In this document: in pieces, positions 1-8,515 of the stretch
Layout of the letters: the number at the start of each line of letters is the position of its first letter
How positions within the stretch are numbered: the first letter of the stretch is position 1
Origin: JAEZKC01 sp046546375
Lineage (GTDB): Bacteria > Fibrobacterota > Chitinivibrionia > Chitinivibrionales > Chitinispirillaceae
Length of the DNA: 64,000 nucleotides
Reading direction: 5' to 3'
Assembly (NCBI GenBank): GCA_046546375.1
Contig: JBKGXV010000001.1
Span: 120,460 to 184,459, forward strand
Notes under the pieces: generated by a model
Database searches by the model: none
What the model was told of the DNA's origin: nothing
What the model saw: only the letters and a program-made list of their open reading frames with translations
Position numbers and translations under genes: made by a program

Positions 1-538
1 CCAGAATAAGCACGAGTTTTTTTTCCCTGGCAAGTTGGTAGATTCCATCTAGAGCGTTGATATTTGATGCTGTGTAGGTGAAAAGAAGGTCTGGATAGAG
101 ATTGCTGGCCAAGGCAAGATCTATACTTTCTATGACTTTATCAAACGATCTGCATCCTCTTATGCTGTCATGAAGCTCTGAACTATCCGCATCGATGCTG
201 AAATGCAGAAGATCTATCAGTCCGGAGAGCTCCGTCCTCCGCTCGGGAAAAAGAAGGCAGTTGGTTGTTACCGAAGTGATATATCCCAACTTTTTAGCTG
301 TTTTAAGAAACTTGGGGAGGTCCGGGTGAAGAAGCGGTTCTCCACCGGTGAAATCAACAAATGAACAGCCGGTTTTTCGGGCCTGCTTGAGATTGTCTTC
401 AACTCTTTCAGAAGCCGCATCTTGTTTGGGCTGTTCCTGCCAAATGGAACAGAAACTGCACTTGGCATTGCACCTGTTGGTGATGTAATAATGAAGTAGA
501 AGTGGTTTTCCTCTCACTTTACGGTTCTGCTCTTCCAT
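1..538 (-). CDS. Radical SAM protein, 3' part cut by window edge
   Basis: The minus-strand reading frame opens at an ATG at 538 and runs off the window, so about 179 residues of the N-terminal part are visible. Near residue 24 it has CNAKCSFC, the CX3CX2C motif that binds the [4Fe-4S] cluster of radical SAM enzymes. This is followed by a GGEPLL-type motif (FTGGEPLLHPDL), typical of the SAM-binding strand. It overlaps the end of the upstream glycosyltransferase by 25 bases, so the two are probably translated from one message. The substrate cannot be told from this part; a SPASM-type C-terminus would lie outside the window. The family is clear, the function is not. Confidence 0.85.
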   Translation of the reverse strand, partial: MEEQNRKVRGKPLLLHYYITNRCNAKCSFCSIWQEQPKQDAASERVEDNLKQARKTGCSFVDFTGGEPLLHPDLPKFLKTAKKLGYITSVTTNCLLFPERRTELSGLIDLLHFSIDADSSELHDSIRGCRSFDKVIESIDLALASNLYPDLLFTYTASNINALDGIYQLAREKKLVLIL

Positions 539-1635
539 TCGATTCTGGGGCTAAAAATCAAAGATAAACCTAAAATGATGGTTTCGGCAATGAGTAAAAT
601 ATAATATAGCGGGAATAGGTAAGCTCGAAGAGGGGAATGTATTCTTTTGAAAGCAAGATAAAGAAATAGCCAGTTCAGGAAAAAGTTTGTGTAACTCAGG
701 GTGGAAATCAAAAGAGGCATAAACCCCAGAATGGAGAAGAGAAAAAGCAGGTTCTGAGCGGAAAAGAGAATTCCCGCCGCAAAAAGATTGGTTTTCGGAT
801 TACATCCACCTGCAGCCCATCGCCGCATTTGATTATAGAACTGATCTGGAGATCGTGAGGGAAGGGTGAGAGCAAGTGGCACGAATGGTTCGGCCGCACC
901 GGTTCTGAAACCTTTACGTCTGACAAGGTCTAGTAAAGCTCGGTCTTCCACGATGTTGTAACCGATTGCCTTCTGGCCGCCGCTTTTTCGGTAGCATTCT
1001 TTATCAATCAACAGATTGTTGCCCATACAGGAACCGGTGAGATTCATTCTGGAGAATGCATATGCGAACGAGAAGAGGAATTCGAGCTGGAAGGATTCGA
1101 AAATTCTCATGAACTGCTGATCATTATCTTGCAGTACGGTATGCCCGAAAACCAGATTTTTTCCTGAAGACTGCTGAGTATTGACCAGGTTTTCCAGCCA
1201 TTGAGGCTGCAGAATCATATCAGCATCAGTGAATGCGAGAAGGGGGTGGACTGCTTCTGAAACACCTGTTTCAAGAGCTTGTTGTTTACTGGTTAATCTG
1301 TTCTGTACTTCTTTGGATTTGATCAAACGCAAGTGAGCTTCAGAAAACTCCTTCTGAAAATTTCTGATTATTTCAGCACCAGCATCCGTTGAGTGGTCAT
1401 CCACCATGATTATTTCCCATTGGCCTTTGTAGTTCTGATTTTTAAGAGAGAGCAGCAGGGAAGTGAGGTTATGCTCCTCGTTTCTGAAAGGAATGATGAC
1501 AGATACCCCAGGGTATGTAGGGGGAGCAGATGGTCGAGGAGGGATTCGGCTTACCGAAAAGGTAAAAACAAGTATGGCTATAGAGTAAATCAGAAGAAAA
1601 ACTGTAAAGAGAAGAGTGATGGGAAGTGAAAACAT
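514..1635 (-). CDS. Membrane family 2 glycosyltransferase
   Basis: This 373-residue protein has an N-terminal membrane segment (about residues 5-28), then a GT-A type family 2 catalytic domain. Visible motifs are the nucleotide-sugar binding start VSVIIPFRNEE (about 45-55), VDDHS (about 78-82), TDAD (136-139, metal binding), an ED pair (230-231) and QMRRW (269-273), the QxxRW motif of processive or lipid-linked transferases. Three or so hydrophobic segments follow at about 284-360. The layout matches transferases that add sugars to membrane lipids or carotenoid-like acceptors on the cytoplasmic face. The donor and acceptor are unknown. It is transcribed with the downstream radical SAM gene and is divergent from acpS. 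Confidence 0.85.
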   Translation of the reverse strand: MFSLPITLLFTVFLLIYSIAILVFTFSVSRIPPRPSAPPTYPGVSVIIPFRNEEHNLTSLLLSLKNQNYKGQWEIIMVDDHSTDAGAEIIRNFQKEFSEAHLRLIKSKEVQNRLTSKQQALETGVSEAVHPLLAFTDADMILQPQWLENLVNTQQSSGKNLVFGHTVLQDNDQQFMRIFESFQLEFLFSFAYAFSRMNLTGSCMGNNLLIDKECYRKSGGQKAIGYNIVEDRALLDLVRRKGFRTGAAEPFVPLALTLPSRSPDQFYNQMRRWAAGGCNPKTNLFAAGILFSAQNLLFLFSILGFMPLLISTLSYTNFFLNWLFLYLAFKRIHSPLRAYLFPLYYILLIAETIILGLSLIFSPRIEWKSRTVK

Positions 1636-1689
1636 GCCGAAAGCTATCCTGTAAATTCGATGTGAACGGTTTTCTTCAGGATTAGTGTA

Positions 1690-1718
1690 TTGTTTGTGTG
1701 GATAAGATAATATATAAT
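1690..1718 (+). promoter_or_regulatory. Sigma70-type promoter for acpS
   Basis: TTGTTT (1690-1695) and a perfect TATAAT (1713-1718) are separated by exactly 17 bases, in the gap between divergent genes. The predicted start of transcription near 1725 leaves a short leader before acpS. Confidence 0.6.
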
Positions 1719-1759
1719 ATGTCTTTGAATGATTGAATCGTTAAGGAGTGAAGTGCTTT

Positions 1760-2140
1760 ATGTTCAGGGGCTTGGGTATAGACATTGTGGATATTGAGCG
1801 TATCTCAAAGATGATAGAAGATTACCAGGAGCATTTTCTGGAAAAAATCTATACCCCGTCGGAAATCGACTGGTGTTCCCAGAAAGTTTTTTCCGCAACT
1901 CATTATTCAGGTCGCTGGGCAGCCAAAGAAGCTTTTTACAAAGCCCTTCCCGATCATCTTCAGCCCCTTTCTGGCTGGAAGAGTATTCAGATATTGCCAG
2001 ATTCTGTGTCACATCGTCCTGTAATCGATATCTGCGACCGAAAGCTGAAGGATGGGCTAAAAAGGGAGAATGTTGAGTTCTTTCACTTATCCATAAGCCA
2101 CGAAAAGAAACACTGTGCTGCGGTGGTTATGCTTGAGTAG
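1760..2140 (+). CDS. acpS: Holo-[acyl-carrier-protein] synthase
   Basis: AcpS moves the 4'-phosphopantetheine arm from coenzyme A to the conserved serine of acyl carrier proteins. At 126 residues the length is normal for the family. The N-terminal GLGIDIVDIERI carries the metal-binding Asp8. RWAAKEAFYKAL contains the second acidic ligand, Glu57. LSISHEKKHCAAVVMLE matches the C-terminal strand of the family. I chose the ATG at 1760 because AAGGAG ends about 11 bases before it; an in-frame GTG at 1748 lies inside that ribosome site. A likely partner in the window is the carrier domain of the fused acyl enzyme at 12456-15149. Confidence 0.93.
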   Translation: MFRGLGIDIVDIERISKMIEDYQEHFLEKIYTPSEIDWCSQKVFSATHYSGRWAAKEAFYKALPDHLQPLSGWKSIQILPDSVSHRPVIDICDRKLKDGLKRENVEFFHLSISHEKKHCAAVVMLE

Positions 2141-2227
2141 TGGTTTACATCCCGTCCGGGCCGGGATATATATTACAGTTATATATGCCTGACTGCAGTA
2201 ATAGAAATATGTTTGGGGGATATTAAC

Positions 2228-3343
2228 ATGAAAAAAGGTATCAGCAAGGTTGTAGCCACCTTCTTGATATTATGGTTTCCGGTCTGTACTGTCCTTGCTT
2301 CAGATGACTGGAGTGATTTTGACGAGGATCTTCCACCGGTTTATGATGAAACTGAAACAGAAGAAGAGACAACCTCCGAAGATGACACCTCCTATGATAC
2401 TGAATCGGATTCATATGAGTACGGAACCGATTCAGACTATTCCTCGTATGAATCAGACGAGTCGGAAACTGCAACAACAGAATCATCTTATGGTACCGAA
2501 TCATATAGTGAGGAGTCCTACGATACCGAAACTGCTCCGGTAAGTTCTGAAGAGGAAACGGAATATACTGAGACCGATCCCTCTTATGGAGAGGAATCTT
2601 TCTACGGTTCGGAATCGGAGACCACATCTTCAGACAGCGAAGACTCTTCCTATGGTACTGAAACAGCTGTTACTGAGGAATCATCTACCGATGACGCGTC
2701 CTATTCTGATGATACGGAGGATTCCGCTTTCGATTTTGTGGAAATCAAAAAGCATGAAAGGCATGCTGAAAGTCAGTTTCAGAATGCGATTATCGAAGGA
2801 GTGCAGGTAACCACGGAGGAGGGTGCCAGCTCAGATGAGAAGGTTGTTACGTGTTATTTTATTTTCAGAGATTTGCCTTCCAATTATTTCTATGATGTTG
2901 ATCATAAAAATAAAGAACTCGTTTTCGAATTCAACGATACCAGGACAGGCAATTCACCTGTCACCACTGTCAGAGAAGATCCCATAACTGGTTTTGAAAT
3001 AGAGGAGATGCAGGTTGATGCAAACAGGGATATTAAGGGGCTTAAGCCGGAGTGGCATGATCAGATAAGAGTGACTTTTGATCTGAAGAAAATTCCTGTG
3101 TTCACGGTGAGTGATGAACACGACATCATTTCTTTCAAGTATAAATGGACAACCAATCCGGAAAAAGTCGATATGTATGTGCAGAAAGGCAAATTTCCCA
3201 CGGTATTTCTCTGGTCTGGTGTCGGTTTGGGAAGTCTTGGGGTGGGTCTGCTTTCCTACTTTCTGCTGAAAGAGCCGCCAAAGCCGAAGATTGATCCGAC
3301 TCTTAAGGATAATGATCTGCCCCGTAGGGAGGTGGAACAGTAA
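2228..3343 (+). CDS. Acidic low-complexity membrane protein with AMIN-like domain
   Basis: This 371-residue protein has a signal peptide (about 1-24). It is followed by about 140 residues made almost only of Ser, Glu, Asp, Thr and Tyr, with repeated SYGTE / SYSEES / YDTE units. A globular region (about 168-320) with alternating beta-strand-like segments resembles an AMIN domain in pattern, but I am not sure of that. One membrane segment (about 322-346) and a short charged, Pro-rich cytoplasmic tail follow. The predicted topology is N-out/C-in. The start at ATG 2228 has GGGGGA seven bases upstream; an in-frame TTG at 2213 is less likely. No known function. A rho-independent terminator follows. 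Confidence 0.75.
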   Translation: MKKGISKVVATFLILWFPVCTVLASDDWSDFDEDLPPVYDETETEEETTSEDDTSYDTESDSYEYGTDSDYSSYESDESETATTESSYGTESYSEESYDTETAPVSSEEETEYTETDPSYGEESFYGSESETTSSDSEDSSYGTETAVTEESSTDDASYSDDTEDSAFDFVEIKKHERHAESQFQNAIIEGVQVTTEEGASSDEKVVTCYFIFRDLPSNYFYDVDHKNKELVFEFNDTRTGNSPVTTVREDPITGFEIEEMQVDANRDIKGLKPEWHDQIRVTFDLKKIPVFTVSDEHDIISFKYKWTTNPEKVDMYVQKGKFPTVFLWSGVGLGSLGVGLLSYFLLKEPPKPKIDPTLKDNDLPRREVEQ

Positions 3344-3373
3344 GCCAGCAGTAATTCAGGGTTCGATTCGGGA

Positions 3374-3400
3374 GGGAGTACCATTGTACTCCCTTTTTTT
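3374..3400 (+). terminator. Rho-independent terminator after the acidic membrane protein
   Basis: GGGAGTAC (3374-3381) pairs with GTACTCCC (3386-3393) across a four-base loop, followed by seven T. It closes the acpS-side transcription unit. Confidence 0.9.
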
Positions 3401-3529
3401 ATGAACGTTGGATTAGCATTTTAATCAAGGATGATACTATTTTCTCTGAGTACGGCTGCCAGATGGAGCGGCAAAGATATCAGAGTGCATGTTCGGAGCA
3501 GTTTGTCTACTGAAACGGAGTGTTTGAGT

Positions 3530-4213
3530 ATGACTCCAGATGAAATCGAGGAGTTGGCTTCCAGAGTTCCTTTGTTCGGCAATCTGAACGCTCGTGAACG
3601 CAAGACCATATGTTCTGTTATGGTTGCGCGGGAATTCGGTCCTGGAGAAGTGATTTTGAGGGAGGATGACGATGATTCTCATACATTCTTCATCATTGCG
3701 ACCGGTTTGGTGCACGTAGCAGTTCTTTCTTCTGAAGGAAAGCAGACTATACTTGCCACTTTGAAACGGGGGGAGTTTTTCGGTGAAATGGCGATTCTGG
3801 ATGGAGAACCCCGCAGCGCGTCTGTTATAGCTGCTCAGAGATGCATTCTGCTGATGTTGTACAGAAGAGATTTTCTGCAGGTTCTTCAGGATTATCCCAA
3901 AATATCCATACATATGTTGATAGAAATGTCAAGTCGTCTCAGGAAGTCCAACCGTCACATCAATACACTTTCTTTGATGAGCGTATATGGTAGAGTTGCC
4001 GAGGTGCTGCTTCAGATGGGGAGAGATCAGGGCAAAAAAATCGATGGGATGATAGTGATTGAGAACAGGCCTACTCATCAGGTTATAGCAGATATGGCCG
4101 GAACGAGTCGGGAAACTGTTTCCAGGGTACTTTCACAGCTACAGAAAAAACGTTATATCCATATAGATAGAAGGAAGATGGTGATTTTAAATGAAGAAAA
4201 ACTATACGATTAG
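3530..4213 (+). CDS. Crp/Fnr family transcription regulator
   Basis: This 227-residue regulator has an N-terminal cyclic-nucleotide-binding type beta-barrel (about 12-125) and a C-terminal winged helix (about 150-220) with the recognition segment THQVIADMAGTSRETVSRVL. The phosphate-binding cassette reads GEFFGEMAILDGEPRSASV, keeping the Gly-Glu and Arg-Ser-Ala residues that contact cyclic nucleotides in true receptors. Ligand binding is therefore plausible. There is no N-terminal cysteine cluster as in Fnr. The start at ATG 3530 has GGAG nine bases upstream; the frame is open further back to 3431. It overlaps the next gene by 23 bases. Confidence 0.9.
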   Translation: MTPDEIEELASRVPLFGNLNARERKTICSVMVAREFGPGEVILREDDDDSHTFFIIATGLVHVAVLSSEGKQTILATLKRGEFFGEMAILDGEPRSASVIAAQRCILLMLYRRDFLQVLQDYPKISIHMLIEMSSRLRKSNRHINTLSLMSVYGRVAEVLLQMGRDQGKKIDGMIVIENRPTHQVIADMAGTSRETVSRVLSQLQKKRYIHIDRRKMVILNEEKLYD

Positions 4214-4961
4214 TATACCCGTTGGTCTTTTCTGGAAAGTGTATGTGCCTGCGGCACTGGTTTTGTGTGGTGTGGGTTTTTTGGTCGGTTTGCTGGTGGT
4301 GGACAAGTTGGTTATGCCCAATATCGTTGGTGTGAATCGGGGAATGGTGGAGGTTCCAAATATTGAAGGCCTCCCTTACGAGGAAGGACGTCACAAATTG
4401 TATGGAGTGGGGTTGCTTACCGAAGTCCGCGACAAAGAGTTTGATGACAGTATTCAGGACGGTTCCATCATTAACCAGTATCCTGAATCCGGATCGAAAG
4501 TGAAAAAAGGCAGGAAAGTTGCTGCAACAGTCAGCAGAGGCAAGGAAATTGCTGCTATTCCGAGAGTGAAGCAGCTCTCGGAACGTCAGGCCCGAATCGA
4601 ATTCAGAAAATATGGTTTTACATTGGGAAAAGTGAAAAAGAAGTATTCAAGCAGCTATCCTGAAGATATCGTTATTGATGCCTATCCTCCGGGGGGGACA
4701 ACCATTTCCCGTTCCATGGAAGTTGATCTGATCGTATCGCGTGGTTCCAGGCCTACTCACGCTACAGTTCCCAACATAGTTGGTGAAAGTCTTGCCGAGG
4801 CTGAAAAGCAGATAAAAGAAAGTGGCTTGAAAGTGGGTAAGATTACCTATCAGAACAGCTCCTCGCTGGTACCCGGGACCATCATCAGCCAGTCTGTTTC
4901 CCCCGGGGCCAAAGCACCTCTGGACAGTCATGTGAATATGGTGGTGTCAGTAATACGGTGA
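4191..4961 (+). CDS. Membrane-anchored protein with three PASTA domains
   Basis: This 256-residue protein has a short cytoplasmic N-terminus, one membrane segment (about 9-36) and three PASTA repeats outside the membrane (about 60-125, 126-190 and 193-256). Each repeat starts with a V/I-P-x-(I/V) strand and ends with the usual VxxTVSRG-like strand. PASTA domains bind peptidoglycan fragments or beta-lactams in Ser/Thr kinases and penicillin-binding proteins. Here there is no kinase or transpeptidase domain, so it may be a cell-wall-binding or sensing anchor. The start codon lies inside the crp-like gene, which suggests coupled translation and a shared role. Confidence 0.85.
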   Translation: MKKNYTISIPVGLFWKVYVPAALVLCGVGFLVGLLVVDKLVMPNIVGVNRGMVEVPNIEGLPYEEGRHKLYGVGLLTEVRDKEFDDSIQDGSIINQYPESGSKVKKGRKVAATVSRGKEIAAIPRVKQLSERQARIEFRKYGFTLGKVKKKYSSSYPEDIVIDAYPPGGTTISRSMEVDLIVSRGSRPTHATVPNIVGESLAEAEKQIKESGLKVGKITYQNSSSLVPGTIISQSVSPGAKAPLDSHVNMVVSVIR

Positions 4962-5047
4962 CTTTACCGGGAAGCTGAACGGCAAACGTTGAAATATTTC
5001 TTTGCTGGTTGCGTAATCTGCACACAATAGCTGAAAACGGGGTGAAA

Positions 5048-6790
5048 GTGAATAAGTGCTCAGATAAGAAAAAAAGCGGATTTCCTCTGCTGTTGTTCGG
5101 AATAGCGGTTTTAGCTTTTCTGCTTGGGGGATGTGCTCATAAGTTCCCTGTGATTCAGCCCGTCAGGACATCTCTTGAGACCGAACGTGCCAACAGAGCG
5201 CATGATTTTTTCGTGCAGGCCAGAGATTATGAAAGGCGGGGGATGGATGAAATGGCTCTGCGTCTCTACGAATTGGCCTACGAGTATGATTCCGAATCCA
5301 AGTTTCTGCGCAAAGTACTGCTGGGTAGATATACCCGTTCTGAAAATTATGCCAAGGCACTCATTCTCCTGAAAGGAGACAGAGAAATTTCTGACCTGGA
5401 TAATGAGGAAAAACGGCTGCTGGTCTCAATTTATCTGAAAATGGGTGAAATGGCCAAAGCTGCTGAAGTTATGGAGCTTATTGAGGAGAAAACAGAAGAG
5501 GAGATTTACTCTCTTGGTTTGGTTTATGAGTCTACAGGGCAGAAGCAAAAAGCTTACAGGCAGTTTCAGAAGTACTTTTCAGACAATCCGAAATCGGCAG
5601 GTATCGGAGTTAAGCTGGTTCAGTTCAATATAGCCGAAAAAAGGTTTGCTGAAGCGGAGAGCCTTTGTACAATCCTCCAGAACAGTTTTCCCCAGAATCC
5701 CGAAGTTCTTTCTGTAACAGGTACTTTGAAATATCTCACGCGCGACACTGCTGCTGCTTCAGATTTGTATGAAGAGGCCCTGAGCATAGACTCCCTCAAC
5801 GAGGAAGCACTCAGATCCATGGCTCATATTCACATCGTGAGAGAACAATACCCTGAAGCTATTTCAATATACAGAAAACTCGTGGCTCAGGAAGAAAACG
5901 GAGCTGTATATCGCAGAGGTCTTGCATTTCTGCTTTTTCACGATGAAGAGTTCGAGGAGGCTGAAAAGATTCTCAATGAACTCGTGGAGGAAAAACCCCA
6001 GGATTCCGAACTGCGTTATTACAGGGCGCTTGTTTATTCCCAAACCGATAGTATAAATCAGGCCAGTTTGGATTTTGAGAAAGCTTTAGAATCTGATTCT
6101 CTCAATGAGGATGTGTGGAGGGAGTATACCTATCTCTATATTAAGGAAAAGGAGCCTGAAAAGGTCATCCAGATTGTTGATAGGTACAAAGATGTGTTCC
6201 CCGAATCTGAAACCGCGTGGAGATTCAGAGGCTATGCCCTCAATATGCAAAAAAAGTACGAGGAGGCCGTAGTCGCTCTGAAACGAGCTGTAAGGATCGA
6301 TTCCACCGATTACTATGCCTGGTTTGAGCTGGGGAGTGCTTTGGAGAGAAAAAAGAACTTCGAAGACGCGGCAGATGCGTTTCGGACCGTACTGTCATTG
6401 CGCCCTGGGGATGCTGCGGCTTCCAATTATCTGGGGTATATGTGGGCTGAGCAGGGAGTTCGTTTGGACAGTGCAAAACAGCTCATAGAAAATGCTTTGG
6501 AAAAAGAGCCTTCCAATGGTGCTTATCTGGATTCCTATGCCTGGGTGCTGTACCAGATGGGCGATTATGAAGAAGCGCACGAATATATGAAAAAAGCACT
6601 TTCACAGATGGATGAGGATCCGACATTGTTCAGTCATATGGGAGATATCCTTTTTGAGCTCAAGCAATACTCTTCTGCTGTTGAAGCTTACAGAAAAAGC
6701 CTCCAGCTTGAGTCACCTCAAGCCGAGCGTATCCGAAACAAACTGAACGAGGTTGAAAATCTGCTCTCAGAAGGAAAGGATGCGAATTGA
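5048..6790 (+). CDS. TPR-repeat outer-membrane lipoprotein
   Basis: The N-terminal hydrophobic segment ends in LLGGC, a good lipobox, so the mature protein is a lipoprotein. The remaining roughly 560 residues are a near-continuous array of tetratricopeptide helices (signature patterns such as AWFELGSALERKKNFEDA and YLGYMWAEQG), followed by a charged tail. Such proteins act as scaffolds at the outer membrane; the link to the LolB-like and PorV/Q-like genes right after it suggests envelope assembly. The start is uncertain: GTG at 5048 gives a normal-length signal peptide, GTG 5042 and TTG 5009 are also in frame, and none has a strong ribosome site. Confidence 0.85.
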   Translation: MNKCSDKKKSGFPLLLFGIAVLAFLLGGCAHKFPVIQPVRTSLETERANRAHDFFVQARDYERRGMDEMALRLYELAYEYDSESKFLRKVLLGRYTRSENYAKALILLKGDREISDLDNEEKRLLVSIYLKMGEMAKAAEVMELIEEKTEEEIYSLGLVYESTGQKQKAYRQFQKYFSDNPKSAGIGVKLVQFNIAEKRFAEAESLCTILQNSFPQNPEVLSVTGTLKYLTRDTAAASDLYEEALSIDSLNEEALRSMAHIHIVREQYPEAISIYRKLVAQEENGAVYRRGLAFLLFHDEEFEEAEKILNELVEEKPQDSELRYYRALVYSQTDSINQASLDFEKALESDSLNEDVWREYTYLYIKEKEPEKVIQIVDRYKDVFPESETAWRFRGYALNMQKKYEEAVVALKRAVRIDSTDYYAWFELGSALERKKNFEDAADAFRTVLSLRPGDAAASNYLGYMWAEQGVRLDSAKQLIENALEKEPSNGAYLDSYAWVLYQMGDYEEAHEYMKKALSQMDEDPTLFSHMGDILFELKQYSSAVEAYRKSLQLESPQAERIRNKLNEVENLLSEGKDAN

Positions 6791-7485
6791 TCTTCCGTTT
6801 TCTCCTCTTTACTGGGTCTTTGCTGGTTATATTGCTTGCAAACTGCACAAAACCTCCTCGACTTAATGTCGATTCCGTTTCAGATGCAATTGAACCGTTC
6901 TCTGAAATCAGGTTTGATATCGAAAAATTCAAGGCGTCCGGCGATCTGACTGTTTCTCAGAAGGGAAGAAAAAACAGCGGGAAAGCAGATGTGCTGTGGG
7001 ATTCCACAGGCACACTGAAAGCCTTCATCTACTCACCCTTCGGTGCCCAAGTGGCCTCAATCGAGGCAGATGGAAGCAGGGGGCGCATTCTGATGAATGA
7101 GGACCTTTATCTTTTCGCTCTGGAGGAAAAGATGAGTACTCTTCCTTTCCGTTGGGGGCGCCATTTCACCTTTAAACAGTTTATTCATTTTCTGACCGGC
7201 AGAATGCCGTTGAGTGTCGAGCAGGTTGAGAGTCAGCCTGATCATTTGGACCATGATGGAACGGAAGCTGTTGCTGTATGGGAATCGGATTCCGTTACAA
7301 TACGTGCTCAGATCGGGCGCCGCAGTGGCACCGTTGAGTCGATAAATTTTGATTACAATTTGCAGGGTGATACATTTTCCGCTCAATTCAGCCGATTCGA
7401 GCGGGGTTTGGCGCGTGAAATTGTGATTCGGGATGACACCAGGAACTATATTTTTATTAAGTACGATATCATCTCTGCGCAATAA
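6787..7485 (+). CDS. LolB-like / DUF4292-type outer-membrane lipoprotein
   Basis: This 232-residue protein starts at a TTG that overlaps the stop of the TPR gene (TTGA), with an AGGAAAGGA ribosome site just upstream. The signal peptide ends at LLANC, a lipobox. The mature part has the alternating strands of the LolB/LolA half-barrel class, for example ASGDLTVSQKGRKNSGKADV, followed by a region about a surface patch (SPFGAQVASIE). LolB inserts lipoproteins into the outer membrane; in FCB bacteria DUF4292 proteins hold this position. The assignment rests on fold-like pattern and context, not on strong motifs. Confidence 0.65.
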   Translation: MIFRFLLFTGSLLVILLANCTKPPRLNVDSVSDAIEPFSEIRFDIEKFKASGDLTVSQKGRKNSGKADVLWDSTGTLKAFIYSPFGAQVASIEADGSRGRILMNEDLYLFALEEKMSTLPFRWGRHFTFKQFIHFLTGRMPLSVEQVESQPDHLDHDGTEAVAVWESDSVTIRAQIGRRSGTVESINFDYNLQGDTFSAQFSRFERGLAREIVIRDDTRNYIFIKYDIISAQ

Positions 7486-7501
7486 TTCGGATATAACTTA
7501 T

Positions 7502-8500
7502 ATGAAATTCTTCAGGATACTTCTGTGTGCAGTTGTGTTGACTGGTATTGTTCAGGCTCAGCATCCTGACGCCGGCACGGTTGCTTTTCCTTTTCTGAAT
7601 CTGAATTATGACGCTCGAGGGGTAGGTATGGGTAATGCTTCTTTCGGCGTACCCAACGAAATATACGGTGTTTTATCCAATCCGGCTTCCATCGCTTTTG
7701 TGGAACAAGTTCAGGTTATGGGCGGGTATCGTCAGATAATCATGGATGTATGGGGCGGACCTTTGGCCTATCTTCACCCTACTCAGTATGGCGTGGTTGC
7801 CGCCAATTTGACGGCTCTTACAAGTGGAGCTTTCGAGGCGGTAGATGAGGACGGAATGAATACCGGGCATATTGCCAGGAGCAGTTATGTTTCAGGAGGA
7901 GTAACCTGGGCTCGTCTTTTCAACAAGAACATTTCTGCCGGTGTGACAGTGAAGGGGGTTTATAACCATCTGGGTACCGATGAGCTAAATTATTCTGCAG
8001 ATGGTTTTGCCATCGATGCGGGAATGCAGTACCGTTCTCTCACTAAACGCTGGGTTATTGGGGCTGTTTTTTCTGACTTTGGATTCATGCGTTCCGGTTA
8101 CACCGGAACAGATTCGCAAAAGTACTCTTTCCCATATGGATTTGGAGCTGGTATATCCTATGTTCCTCGTCATGTCCCCACATTGCGTGTCGCACTTGAT
8201 TTGGAAAAAAGAAAAGGCGATTATCTCAACTTCAGGCCCGGTTTTGAATTTTCCCTCATGAAGAACGTTTTCCTCAGAGGGGGCTATTGTTTCAGTAGCG
8301 AAGATCTGGGAAAAGCTGTTGAAGTTTTTCGTGGAAACCGGGATGAAGATTATCAGAAGAGCAATATGAAAACACTCTCCTTGGGTGTAGGAATGGCTAC
8401 AACAATGGATCGCATGGATCTGAATCTGGATGTTGCACTTCAGTTATATTCAGACGTTGCTTTACCGGCAGTTTTGATTTCTCTAATAGCCGGTTTCTGA
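7502..8500 (+). CDS. PorV/PorQ family outer-membrane protein
   Basis: This 332-residue protein has a signal peptide ending at VQA-QHP. The mature start AGTVAFPFLNLNYDARGVGMGNASF is the hallmark of the PorV/PorQ family, followed by the SNPASIAF (NPA) motif. The rest alternates short amphipathic strands and ends with Phe (LIAGF), as expected for an outer-membrane beta-barrel. In type IX secretion PorV shuttles cargo and works with the sortase PorU; PorQ works with PorZ. A PorU-like gene lies at 59942. I chose ATG 7502, where the signal peptide begins; the frame is open back to 7433 inside the upstream gene. Confidence 0.8.
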   Translation: MKFFRILLCAVVLTGIVQAQHPDAGTVAFPFLNLNYDARGVGMGNASFGVPNEIYGVLSNPASIAFVEQVQVMGGYRQIIMDVWGGPLAYLHPTQYGVVAANLTALTSGAFEAVDEDGMNTGHIARSSYVSGGVTWARLFNKNISAGVTVKGVYNHLGTDELNYSADGFAIDAGMQYRSLTKRWVIGAVFSDFGFMRSGYTGTDSQKYSFPYGFGAGISYVPRHVPTLRVALDLEKRKGDYLNFRPGFEFSLMKNVFLRGGYCFSSEDLGKAVEVFRGNRDEDYQKSNMKTLSLGVGMATTMDRMDLNLDVALQLYSDVALPAVLISLIAGF

Positions 8501-8515
8501 ATTTCCTTAAGTCAG

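Noticed and set aside
2340..2720. Repetitive stretch that could suggest a CRISPR or tandem DNA repeat
   Set aside because: The periodicity is at protein level (Ser/Glu/Tyr units) and the DNA copies are not exact or evenly spaced.
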